A stretch of 64,000 nucleotides of DNA, from NCBI RefSeq assembly GCF_004343605.1, contig NZ_POSF01000013.1, positions 1-64,000 of the forward strand. Direction: 5' to 3'. Under the pieces are notes generated by a model. That model had not been told where the DNA came from, did not search any database, and was given only the letters and a program-made list of their open reading frames with translations. Made by a program: the position numbers and the translations under genes. Source of the DNA: Dehalobacter sp. 12DCB1. Its GTDB lineage: Bacteria > Bacillota > Desulfitobacteriia > Desulfitobacteriales > Syntrophobotulaceae. This document shows positions 23,197 through 31,398 of the stretch, piece after piece. Every line of letters starts with the position of its first letter. Position 1 is the first letter of the stretch.

Positions 23197-25290
23197 TTAT
23201 TCTGTTTCCTTGATTTCTTCGGTAAACCTGCAGTCATGATTGATGCAGGCATATTTTTTGTTTTTTCTGGTACTTTTCTCGGTCATTACCCCGCCGCACT
23301 CCGGACAAGGGTGAGGTGCCGGTTTCTCCCATGAAATAAAATCGCAGTCCGGGTATTTGCTGCAGCCGTAAAACTTACGTCCTTTTTTCGATCTCCTGAC
23401 GACAAGTTTTTCTCCGCATTTCGGGCAGTTCACGCCGATTTCCTCGAGTAAGGGTCGCGCATTCCGGCAGTCAGGAAAACCCGGGCAAGCCAAAAACTTT
23501 CCGAACCGTCCCATCTTGATGACCATATTCCTGCCGCAAAGTTCACAGACTTCATCTGAAACTTCATCCTCAACTTTGATTTTGCCGATCTTCTGCTCAG
23601 CTTTCTCAAGTGTATCGGCAAACGGGCCGTAAAATTCTCCGACAATCTTCTTCCAATCCGATTTTCCGTCTTCGATATCGTCAAGCTTTTCCTCCATGTT
23701 GGCTGTAAACTCCTGGTCGACAATATCCGGAAAATGCTCTTTCAGCAAGTTGATCACAATTTCACCAAGTTCGGTTGGAACAAGTTTCTTCTCTTCCTTT
23801 GCTACATAGCCCCTCGTTTGAATCGTTTCAATCGTCGGTGCATACGTACTCGGACGCCCAATCCCCTCTTCCTCCATTTTCCGGACCAAGGTTGCCTCAG
23901 TATAACGCGCCGGGGGCTCGGTGAAATGCTGCTTCTCCTGAAGCTGCCTTAACTGCAGCTTCTGCCCGATCGAGAGATCTCCTTTCAGGCAGTTTTCCTC
24001 ATTATCCAGTTTTTCCGGTTCATCGGTGCTTTCTTCATAGACGGTAAGATATCCCGGAAACTTCACTGCTGAAGCATTGGCTCTTAAAAGGTAATCACCG
24101 GCCAGAACGTCTACGGTAATCGTATCATAAACCGCCGCACTCATCTGACTGGCAACAAAACGGTCCCATATCAGCCGGTAAAGCTTGAACTGCTCTCGTC
24201 CGAGAAAGCCTTTGACGGATTCAGGCGTCCTGAGAGCGGATGTTGGCCTGATTGCCTCATGCGCTTCCTGGGTCCGGCCTTTGCTGGCAAATTTCCTCGG
24301 CTCTTCGGGATAATAGGTTTCGCCGTAAGTCTCGATGATAAAACCTTTGGCCTCTTCCTGGGCAGTGTCGGCAATCCGGACAGAGTCCGTACGCATATAC
24401 GAAATTAATCCGACCGTACCGGCCTTCCCGAGATCAAGTCCTTCATAGAGCTGCTGGGCCAGCATCATCGTCTTTTTGGGTGTATAGTTTAATTTGCGGT
24501 AGGCTTCCTGCTGGAGACTGCTGGTCGTAAAAGGAGGCGCCGGCTGTTTTCGTTTTTCCTTCGTTTTTACCTCTCCGACTGTGAATGCGGCTGCCCGGAG
24601 TTCCCGCAATACTTCATCCATCTGCTCGCGGCCCGAGATCGTCAGCTTTTTGCCTTGCTTATGAAGCAGTTTGGCGGCAAAACTGCCTCCCTGGCACAAA
24701 AATTCCGCATCCAGGGTCCAGTACTCTTCCGGTTCAAAGTTGCGGATTTCTTCTTCTCTGTCACAGATCATTCTGACCGCAACAGATTGAACACGTCCGG
24801 CACTTAAACCTTTTTTAACTTTCCGCCACAAAAGCGGGCTCAATTTGTAGCCCACCAGTCTGTCCAAAACCCTGCGCGCCTGCTGGGCATCTACGAGATG
24901 CATATCCAGTTTGCGAGGTTTTTTAACGGCATTTTGAATCGTTGGTTTCGTTATTTCATGAAATTCGATCCTGCTCAGCTCTTCGGGATTCAGACCGAGC
25001 AAGTGCGTCAAGTGCCAGGCAATCGCTTCACCTTCCCTGTCGGGGTCGGACGCCAGCAAGACACGGTCGGCAGTTTTAGCTGCAGCTTTAAGGTCTTTGA
25101 CCAAATCGCCGCGTCCTCTGATCGCAATGTATTTTGGCTCAAAATTATGATCGATATCAACCCCGATCTGGCTCTTTGGCAAATCTCGCAGATGTCCCAT
25201 GGAAGCTTTAACCAGATAATTTTTGGACAAAAATTTGCTGATAGATTTTGCCTTGGCCGGGGATTCAACGATGACCAAAGTTTTCGACAT
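23197..25290 (-). CDS. topA: DNA topoisomerase I
   Basis: 697 residues. Toprim domain at the N-terminus (LVIVESPAKAKSISKFL; DPDREGEAIAWHL), active-site Tyr in GLISYMRTDSVRI (about residue 300), GRPSTYAPTIETIQTRGYV in the core, and three C-terminal zinc ribbons (CELCGRNM, CPKCGEKL, CPECGGVM). It relaxes negative supercoils. Full length for the family. ATG start behind GAGGTGAAGC. Confidence 0.97.
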   Translation of the reverse strand: MSKTLVIVESPAKAKSISKFLSKNYLVKASMGHLRDLPKSQIGVDIDHNFEPKYIAIRGRGDLVKDLKAAAKTADRVLLASDPDREGEAIAWHLTHLLGLNPEELSRIEFHEITKPTIQNAVKKPRKLDMHLVDAQQARRVLDRLVGYKLSPLLWRKVKKGLSAGRVQSVAVRMICDREEEIRNFEPEEYWTLDAEFLCQGGSFAAKLLHKQGKKLTISGREQMDEVLRELRAAAFTVGEVKTKEKRKQPAPPFTTSSLQQEAYRKLNYTPKKTMMLAQQLYEGLDLGKAGTVGLISYMRTDSVRIADTAQEEAKGFIIETYGETYYPEEPRKFASKGRTQEAHEAIRPTSALRTPESVKGFLGREQFKLYRLIWDRFVASQMSAAVYDTITVDVLAGDYLLRANASAVKFPGYLTVYEESTDEPEKLDNEENCLKGDLSIGQKLQLRQLQEKQHFTEPPARYTEATLVRKMEEEGIGRPSTYAPTIETIQTRGYVAKEEKKLVPTELGEIVINLLKEHFPDIVDQEFTANMEEKLDDIEDGKSDWKKIVGEFYGPFADTLEKAEQKIGKIKVEDEVSDEVCELCGRNMVIKMGRFGKFLACPGFPDCRNARPLLEEIGVNCPKCGEKLVVRRSKKGRKFYGCSKYPDCDFISWEKPAPHPCPECGGVMTEKSTRKNKKYACINHDCRFTEEIKETE

Positions 25291-25488
25291 GCTTCACCTC
25301 ATGATTTCTCTCAATGTAATTCTATTGTATCTATATTGATTAAAATTTGATTAATATTATTAAATAATGTTCCTTAATCCTATGCATCATTCAGATTTAA
25401 TGCATAAAAAAAATAGCAACACAAATTATACCATTTATTTTCAAAACCACAATGGTAAAACGAAATATTGTAAATATGAATAACGTTT

Positions 25489-26613
25489 TTAACGCTGAAG
25501 GACATAATGTTGGCCTGGCAGCTGCAAAACCTCTCCGGCAAGCTGAAGCTCCAGCAGTCCCAGTGCAATGCCCTGAGCCGGAAGCGGGCATAAGGCAGCC
25601 AACCGGTCAATATGCAGCGGGACATCGCTCAAACACCCCAGGATTTCAGCCCATTTCGATTCTGTTTGCATCATTCCCTTAGACCTTACCCGAGTCATTC
25701 CTTCCAGACATGCCGGAACTTCTGCTAGCCTGCTTTCGGGTGTGAACGGAGCCAGTTCGCTCAGTACATCCCTCATGTCCTCCGTTACTTTTGCACCCAT
25801 CCGCAGCAGCTGATGTGTTCCCCGGCTTAGCTCGCTGAAGATTGGACCTGGAACAGCGTACACCTCCCGTCCCTGTTCCAGGGCATAGTCAGCTGTAATC
25901 AGTGCGCCGCTTTTTTCGGCTGCTTCGACTACAATAACTCCGCGGGACGAACCGCTGATCAGCCTGTTCCTGGCCGGGAACTGTCCTGGCTCGGGCGGGA
26001 TACCCGGTGGATACTCACTTAGCAGCGCACCTTTTTCGATGATGGAATTTGCGAGCTCCTTATTTTCGTACGGATAGATTGTATCCAACCCTCCGGCCAT
26101 AAAGGCCCAAGTAATCCCACCGGCTTCAAGCGCCCCTTGATGCGCTGCCGTATCTATGCCTCGGGCTAGGCCGCTGACTACGGCATAACCTTCTCTGGCA
26201 ATCCCGCCGGCTAAAAAAGAGGCCGCTGCTTTACCATAGGGTGAAGCCTTTCTCGCACCAACCACCGCTATTCCCTCCTTCTGCTCCTGAAGCACACCTT
26301 TGTAAAACAGCACGGGAGGCGCATCCGCGCACTCAGCGAGTAAATACGGATACACGAACTCTCCCGGCATGACCAAGGATATACCTTCCCTCTGAAGTCT
26401 TTCCTGAAGCCTTTCAGGATTAAGTTCGACCCTGTGTTGCAGAAATTCTTTCACCCAAACGAGATGGGCTAACTCGGAAAAAGCACCGGCAGGCGCTTCC
26501 AGAGCTTCAGCAGCACCCCCAAAATAGGCTATCAGCTGACGCAGCCTTTGACTACCGATCCCCGGAATGGTCAAAATACTTGCTCTAAAGACTTTTTCCT
26601 GAATTATTTTCAT
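25489..26613 (-). CDS. dprA: DNA-processing protein DprA
   Basis: About 374 residues. N-terminal helix-hairpin-helix region (LTIPGIGSQRLRQLIAYFGG), the DprA Rossmann fold with VVGARKASPYGKAA, VSGLARGIDTAAHQGAL and ISGSSRGVIVVEAAEKSGAL, and a C-terminal winged-helix-like tail. It loads RecA on incoming single-stranded DNA in transformation. ATG at 26613 with GGAGG nearby is preferred to the longer frame reaching 26706. It precedes topA-trmFO, the conserved dprA-topA-trmFO order. Confidence 0.92.
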   Translation of the reverse strand: MKIIQEKVFRASILTIPGIGSQRLRQLIAYFGGAAEALEAPAGAFSELAHLVWVKEFLQHRVELNPERLQERLQREGISLVMPGEFVYPYLLAECADAPPVLFYKGVLQEQKEGIAVVGARKASPYGKAAASFLAGGIAREGYAVVSGLARGIDTAAHQGALEAGGITWAFMAGGLDTIYPYENKELANSIIEKGALLSEYPPGIPPEPGQFPARNRLISGSSRGVIVVEAAEKSGALITADYALEQGREVYAVPGPIFSELSRGTHQLLRMGAKVTEDMRDVLSELAPFTPESRLAEVPACLEGMTRVRSKGMMQTESKWAEILGCLSDVPLHIDRLAALCPLPAQGIALGLLELQLAGEVLQLPGQHYVLQR

Positions 26614-26831
26614 CATGATCCCTCCAACAACAGCGATTCTACGCATTCCATATTTTTCCTGCCTGAAGCATTTATTTTGTATCATTTTGTCCATCCAGGA
26701 TATCAACGAGGGTAAGCTGGCCGCTCATGTTTTATCTGAGATGTTTGGGAATGAAGAGAACGAAGAAAGAGGCAGCGCCTTAAGAACTGGGTGCAGTTCA
26801 AAAGGCGCCTCCTTTTCTATGGGCAAATTGC

Positions 26832-27080
26832 TTACGCTACCGGCGGATCATAGAGATCGTTGGTCGTCATGTCAATCACCCGGATATCCCGTATCGTGGC
26901 CAGTTCGCCGCTGGGGCTGTTAAAAATATTCTTGGCTATAACCATTTCCATCGCGGTCTGGGCCTCAGCCAGCGTCAGGTTCACCCTCGGCTGGGGGACG
27001 GAAATAATGAAGGATTTGCCGCCGGTAGTAAGAAAAGTTAGCTTTAACACCTTGCTTGTAATAATCGCGATTTTAATCAC
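26832..27080 (-). CDS. DUF2922 family small protein
   Basis: Up to 82 residues; paralogue of the gene at 50-289, sharing LTF-LTTGG and the ending TTNDLYDPP. The ribosome binding site AGGGGGTGAT (27085-27076) overlaps the GTG at 27080. At the place where the paralogue uses TTG, this copy has ATC (27071-27069), so either the GTG starts with almost no spacing or a non-standard ATC is used. It follows a DUF1659 gene, the usual partner. Function unknown. Confidence 0.8.
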   Translation of the reverse strand: MIKIAIITSKVLKLTFLTTGGKSFIISVPQPRVNLTLAEAQTAMEMVIAKNIFNSPSGELATIRDIRVIDMTTNDLYDPPVA

Positions 27081-27158
27081 CCCCTAAAGATTTGCCTTGA
27101 CAATCGCCTTGGCATTTACACTTTACCTAGCTAGTCTTTCAGGCAGATTTCCCACTGC

Positions 27159-27383
27159 TTATTCATTCGTAAGCTCCCAGTTCTTGCTGAGCACAACATT
27201 CAGCAGTGGATACTGGCTCAGACTGGATAGAGCCGCTACAACATCATAGATGTCTTGACTTGTGGCTGTAGGCTTCACATAATTCAGGCTTTTCTTTTGG
27301 GTCACCGGGCCGCCTGCCGGCGAAGTCCCGGTTTGGTATTTTGTTGACACGATCGAATCCAACGTTATTTCTGTCACTGCCAT
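27159..27383 (-). CDS. DUF1659 family small protein
   Basis: 74 residues with the DUF1659 layout (ITLDSIVSTKYQTGTSPAGG, then KSLNYVKPTATSQDIYDVV). Function unknown; in Bacillota it is found paired with DUF2922. ATG start behind GGGAGGG. Both genes probably form one short operon. Confidence 0.8.
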   Translation of the reverse strand: MAVTEITLDSIVSTKYQTGTSPAGGPVTQKKSLNYVKPTATSQDIYDVVAALSSLSQYPLLNVVLSKNWELTNE

Positions 27384-27589
27384 GGTTTATCCCTCCCTTC
27401 AACAGTTGACAAGCAGGGCTTGTTCGTTCCCGACCTTATATACTATGAGAAAGATTGTCCAATGTTAAAGATCTGGGGAAATAAAAGATTTCTTCCCTAA
27501 AATAAAAAGCCTGACGACTGAGCTTGTCACACTTTCAAGCCTGGCCACATATCCTACGAGTGAAATTAGCCCCAAGGAGTGTGGATATC

Positions 27590-28519
27590 ATGACTGATCC
27601 AGTAACAAATACATTATCTAATACAGTAACGGATATCATCAGCGGACGCACGCCGCATGTCATCGCGGCTGAAATTAATATGATCAAATACCAGACGGAG
27701 AGGATCTACCTTGCCGCCGCTGTTGAGATTGGAAGGCGGTTGACGGAGGCCAAAGCCTTGCTTAAGTATGGAGAATGGGGCAAGTGGCTGGAGAAGTCGG
27801 TCAGTTACTCTCAGAGTACGGCCGACAGACTTATGAAGGTCTTCAGAGAGTATGGGAGCAAACTGCCCGATGCTTTTGCCGGTAACTTAGAATCCGCACC
27901 AGTGCAGAATTTGACATACTCCCAGGCGGTCATCCTCTTAGGAGTCCCGGAAGAAGAACGAGAACAATTTATCATCGATATGGATATTGAGGGCATGACC
28001 AATCAGGAACTCAGGAAAGCGGTCAAGGAACGGACGGAGGCCCGGCAAGAAAAAGACCAGGCCTTACAGGAAAAAGACCTAGCCCTGCAGGAGAACACGG
28101 ATCTCCAGAAAACAGTGGAAGACCAAAGCGGTATCATCACCGGCCTGACTGCGGAGCTCGCCAATCTGAAGGTCCAATTGGAGAACGTCAAGACGTCCAA
28201 AGAAGAACTCGCTAAAACGGCCAGACAGCTGAATGATTCGCTGGAATCGCTCCAAAAAAGCTCATCCGCCAAGGGCTACGAGCGGATGAAAACAAACTTT
28301 ATTAATACTTCGCTCAAAGTCAGGGCCAACCAAATCGCCTTCCTCTGTGAAAGCTTGGATCAAACCATGAAGGAAGTAAAGCATAAGCTGCTCCAGATCG
28401 CCCCTAATGACAAGGAGACGTATATCATTTATAAGAATAAAGTTTACGATCTTCTGGACGTGTGGCTTAAAGACGAGACGTGGAGCAGGCAAACTCACCC
28501 CATCAGAGATACGCAGTAA
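27590..28519 (+). CDS. DUF3102 coiled-coil protein
   Basis: 309 residues. The N-terminal half matches DUF3102 (AAEINMIKYQTERIYLAAAV, EIGRRLTEAKALLKYGEWGK, SQSTADRLMKVFREYG), resembling plasmid replication or partition accessory proteins. Residues about 165-250 form a heptad coiled coil with a tandem run (EKDQALQEKDLALQENTDLQ). ATG at 27590 behind AAGGAG; the frame is open further upstream but without a ribosome site. Function unknown. Divergent from the DUF1659/DUF2922 operon. Confidence 0.8.
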   Translation: MTDPVTNTLSNTVTDIISGRTPHVIAAEINMIKYQTERIYLAAAVEIGRRLTEAKALLKYGEWGKWLEKSVSYSQSTADRLMKVFREYGSKLPDAFAGNLESAPVQNLTYSQAVILLGVPEEEREQFIIDMDIEGMTNQELRKAVKERTEARQEKDQALQEKDLALQENTDLQKTVEDQSGIITGLTAELANLKVQLENVKTSKEELAKTARQLNDSLESLQKSSSAKGYERMKTNFINTSLKVRANQIAFLCESLDQTMKEVKHKLLQIAPNDKETYIIYKNKVYDLLDVWLKDETWSRQTHPIRDTQ

Positions 28520-28520
28520 G

Positions 28521-28634
28521 GCATATTACTGGGCCGGGCCTCTAACCAATCTGTTTGCTCTGATAATTCTAACCATATTTGGATTAATAACATCTTTTAT
28601 CCTTAAAAAATACGGTACATTTGTCAATAGTTAA
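28521..28634 (+). pseudogene. M50-like peptidase tail fragment
   Basis: An open tail reads YYWAGPLTNLFALIILTIFG then LKKYGTFVNS and stops at 28634. AGPLTN followed by a hydrophobic helix matches the AGPxxN motif of site-2 (M50) proteases. Only this end remains, and it is out of frame with the DUF3102 gene before it. Confidence 0.4.
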
Positions 28635-28695
28635 TATCAAAGCAACTTTACAAAATCACCAATCAGAATACAAATTATAATCCTTAAGAAATAGA

Positions 28696-28734
28696 CAAAA
28701 AGAAACAGCCGACCAATATATCCTGACCGACTGT
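28696..28734 (-). terminator. Terminator after the ferredoxin-type membrane protein
   Basis: On the - strand ACAGTCGGTC (28734-28725), a 10-base loop, GGTCGGCTGT (28714-28705), all ten positions pairing with G-U wobbles, then TTTCTTTTTG. Confidence 0.65.
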
Positions 28735-28743
28735 AATATACTA

Positions 28744-29856
28744 TTACTTCTCTTTCACTTCTTCCAGATTGAACTCCGGTACTACCTTGGAAATATCCTT
28801 TAATTTAGTATTTTTATTCACTTCTTGCGGAATACCCAGGAGTTCATAGGTTTCTGCCAAAGATAAGCCAGTTGCTTTTGCTGTATCTTCAATTGTGTAC
28901 GAACCTTTGACCTCGATCAGGGAAACAGTCTGCCCCTTGGGTGGCGCTGAAGTAACTTGATAGTTTCCTGTGGCCTCTGCTACGGCTATTGTTCCGAAAA
29001 ATAGAACAATTACCATGATCAGGGCTGCCAAAGGATGAACTTTTCTTTTGGCTATTTTAACTTCCAAAGCGCCCTTTTTCGGGCAAGCTAAAATACACTC
29101 ATTGCAGTTAAGGCATTCCGCACTGGTTACTTTATCTGCTTTGGCGACATCAATATTAATCGGGCAAGCCTTATTGCAGGCCTTGCAGTTAATACATATT
29201 TGATTGTCCCTTTCAATTCTGGTCGGGCTTATTTTTCCTATAAAGGCATAAAAAGCTCCAGCAGGACAAAGGTATTTGCAGAAGAAACGATCATATAACA
29301 ATGAACCGAGCAAAGTTATGAATAATAGTATAAATCCGACAATTGCCGCAGCATCTTCCTGAATGGTTTGAGATACTACCATTAAATGAGAATAGGCTGA
29401 ATAAGGATCATAGGGCGACATCCAAAGCGTCCCTGTATACCAAGCCATAACAAGGGTTAGTACCAATATAACATATTTTAAATAACGCAGAGGTTTATCA
29501 ATAAAAAGCGGTATAGTATAACGTTTTTTGAATATCTTCTTTCCCAGTCTGGCAAATAGTTCCTGCAGCGCTCCGAAGGGACAAAGCAAACCGCAGAAGC
29601 TTCTCCGGAAAATAACGGCCAGGATTACAGTCAATACCAACAGCACAACAGTCCCGGAAAATATTTTCTTAATATAACTCCCGGCGAAAAGTATAGTATA
29701 TAAGCTTTCCAGCGCTCCAAAAGGGCACAGGGCATGTACGGAAGCCGCTTTTGCCGCTCCGAGAGCCTGGTGCAAATATCCTTCAACCGTAATCCAGGCC
29801 AGCAGCCCGACTAAAACCACAATCCTCAGCCACTTGGCAATTTTATTACTCTTCAT
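28744..29856 (-). CDS. NapH/YccM-type membrane iron-sulfur protein
   Basis: 370 residues. About five membrane helices carry two CxxxCP motifs (CGLLCPFGAL, CKYLCPAGAF) followed by two [4Fe-4S] ferredoxin motifs (CINCKACNKACP and CLNCNECILACP, about residues 222-260). A hydrophobic segment and a C-terminal domain of about 70 residues (TAKATGLSLAETYELLGIP) follow, outside the membrane. The family moves electrons between quinol and periplasmic partners; the partner is unknown. Together with the DUF2680-like protein upstream and the two-component system beyond it, it may form one functional unit. Confidence 0.8.
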   Translation of the reverse strand: MKSNKIAKWLRIVVLVGLLAWITVEGYLHQALGAAKAASVHALCPFGALESLYTILFAGSYIKKIFSGTVVLLVLTVILAVIFRRSFCGLLCPFGALQELFARLGKKIFKKRYTIPLFIDKPLRYLKYVILVLTLVMAWYTGTLWMSPYDPYSAYSHLMVVSQTIQEDAAAIVGFILLFITLLGSLLYDRFFCKYLCPAGAFYAFIGKISPTRIERDNQICINCKACNKACPINIDVAKADKVTSAECLNCNECILACPKKGALEVKIAKRKVHPLAALIMVIVLFFGTIAVAEATGNYQVTSAPPKGQTVSLIEVKGSYTIEDTAKATGLSLAETYELLGIPQEVNKNTKLKDISKVVPEFNLEEVKEK

Positions 29857-29887
29857 TAAGACACCTCTTTCCCTTCTGAAACGATTA

Positions 29888-29912
29888 CCGGGAAAGTTTT
29901 TTACTTTCCCGG
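29888..29912. other. Intergenic hairpin
   Basis: CCGGGAAAGT / ACTTTCCCGG with a 5-base T loop, between the secreted protein gene and the ferredoxin gene. No T-tract on the - strand, so more likely a processing or stabilising stem than a terminator. Confidence 0.5.
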
Positions 29913-29960
29913 CTTCCCGTTTATTTTACAGATATCTTTGATTAACAGATATCTATAAAA

Positions 29961-30443
29961 TTAAATTCTTCCCATACCCATTCCGCTGCCATAACCGCTT
30001 CCATTGCAAGCACTACTACCGTTTCCGGTAGCGTTGCCTCTGCCTAAGCCGTTTCCTTTACCCTGTCCAAACCCTGCACCGGTTCCCTGGCCAATCCCCG
30101 CGTTGCCAGTTCCGTCACAAAGGGCCTGATTGTTCTGAATTCTGGTTAAAATCTGATCAGCTTGCTGTTGGGTAAGTGTCCCGTCTTTTACCCGTTGTTC
30201 CAAAACAGTTTTTTTCTGTTCAAGCATTTGGGTTTTAAACTCATTGAGTTTACCGGCTTCCTGCGCAATTGTCCCGTAAGTTTTCCCCTCGGCCCTTTCC
30301 TGGGTAACTTGGTCAAGCGTTTGGCCTGTTACTGTTGCTGCGATATCAGCCGGTGTTTTTAAATCGGCGGCGTAGACAATGCCTGAAATTCCTAATACCC
30401 CGACTACCGTGAGCAAAGCAACAAATTTTTTGATGTTTTTCAT
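29961..30443 (-). CDS. Secreted DUF2680-like protein with Gly-rich tail
   Basis: 160 residues. Signal peptide to about residue 25 (cleaved after VYAA), then a helical region (TPADIAATVTGQTLDQVTQE; LTQQQADQILTRIQNNQALC) of the DUF2680 type, and a 50-residue tail rich in Gly/Asn ending GSGYGSGMGMGRI with Cys and Met. Function unknown; the tail may bind metal. The same Gly/Met signature occurs in the sensor domain of the adjacent kinase, which is divergent from this gene. Confidence 0.7.
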   Translation of the reverse strand: MKNIKKFVALLTVVGVLGISGIVYAADLKTPADIAATVTGQTLDQVTQERAEGKTYGTIAQEAGKLNEFKTQMLEQKKTVLEQRVKDGTLTQQQADQILTRIQNNQALCDGTGNAGIGQGTGAGFGQGKGNGLGRGNATGNGSSACNGSGYGSGMGMGRI

Positions 30444-30484
30444 AATGTGTACCTCGTTTCATTTGTTTTGATTTGTTTGTTATG

Positions 30485-30544
30485 GTCACATTCTAAAAAG
30501 AAAATGTGACAAAAGTTTGACAAAAATTCAAACTAAGTTTGACA
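30485..30544. promoter_or_regulatory. Inverted and direct repeats in the divergent promoter region
   Basis: GTCACATT (30485) / AATGTGAC (30503-30510) is an inverted pair, and GTTTGACA occurs at 30515-30522 and 30537-30544, 22 bases or two helical turns apart. The region separates the secreted protein gene from the response regulator gene. Candidate binding sites for that OmpR-type regulator. Confidence 0.45.
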
Positions 30545-30693
30545 TAACTTTCGTCATAGTTTTGTCACAAATTTTTCGGTTTAAAATGCTATAATTCTTA
30601 AAATTTGATAATTCTAAAAATGCGTTAATTATAAGGATGTTATAATATAAAAAAAGCTGACGCCATTATTATAGGAGATAGGGGGAATAAATA

Positions 30694-31398
30694 TTGAACA
30701 GGTACATTTTAATTGCCGATGATAACGAAGACATCGTCGATATCCTAAAAACTTATGCAGCCAAGGAAGGTTTTATTCCTGTGGTTGCCTATAACGGCGA
30801 AGAAGCTCTTGCCAAGTTCTTTCAGTATTCCCCCGCCTTGATTTTGTTGGACGTTATGATGCCAAGAAAAGACGGGTTTGAAATTTGCCGGGAGATACGC
30901 CAAAGTTCCAATGTTCCAATCATTATGATTACGGCTAAAAGCGAGGATGCCGACCGGATCATGGGGTTGGACATCGGAGCCGATGACTACATTGTGAAAC
31001 CCTTCAGTCCCGGTGAAGTTATGGCCAGGATCCGGGCGGTCCTTAGACGAATTGATTTACCGGACGATAGCAGGAAGAATATAGACGAGAATAGCGTTGT
31101 TTTTCCCGGACTAGAAATTAACCTTTCAGATTATACGGTTAAAATAAGCGGCAAGTCGGTTAACCTTACAAGAAAAGAACTGGAAATACTTTGGTTATTA
31201 GCTTCTAATCCTGGTAAGGTCTTCTCTCGGGATAACCTTTTAAACAGCGTCTGGGGTTATGAATACTTTGGGGATGCCAGGACAGTCGATACCCATATTA
31301 AAAGGCTCCGAGCGAAAATAGAATGTTTAGATACCTGTAATTGGGAGGTTAAAACCATCTGGGGTGTGGGCTATAAATTTGAGGTGAAACATGTTTAA
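30694..31398 (+). CDS. OmpR/PhoB-type response regulator
   Basis: 234 residues. Receiver domain with IADDNED, phospho-Asp in LILLDVMMPRKDGFE, MITAKSE and the switch Lys in DDYIVKPFSPGE; C-terminal winged helix with LTRKELEILWLLASNPG and DARTVDTHIKRLRAKIE. TTG start at 30694 behind GGGGGA. It overlaps the kinase gene by 8 bases. Confidence 0.93.
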   Translation: MNRYILIADDNEDIVDILKTYAAKEGFIPVVAYNGEEALAKFFQYSPALILLDVMMPRKDGFEICREIRQSSNVPIIMITAKSEDADRIMGLDIGADDYIVKPFSPGEVMARIRAVLRRIDLPDDSRKNIDENSVVFPGLEINLSDYTVKISGKSVNLTRKELEILWLLASNPGKVFSRDNLLNSVWGYEYFGDARTVDTHIKRLRAKIECLDTCNWEVKTIWGVGYKFEVKHV

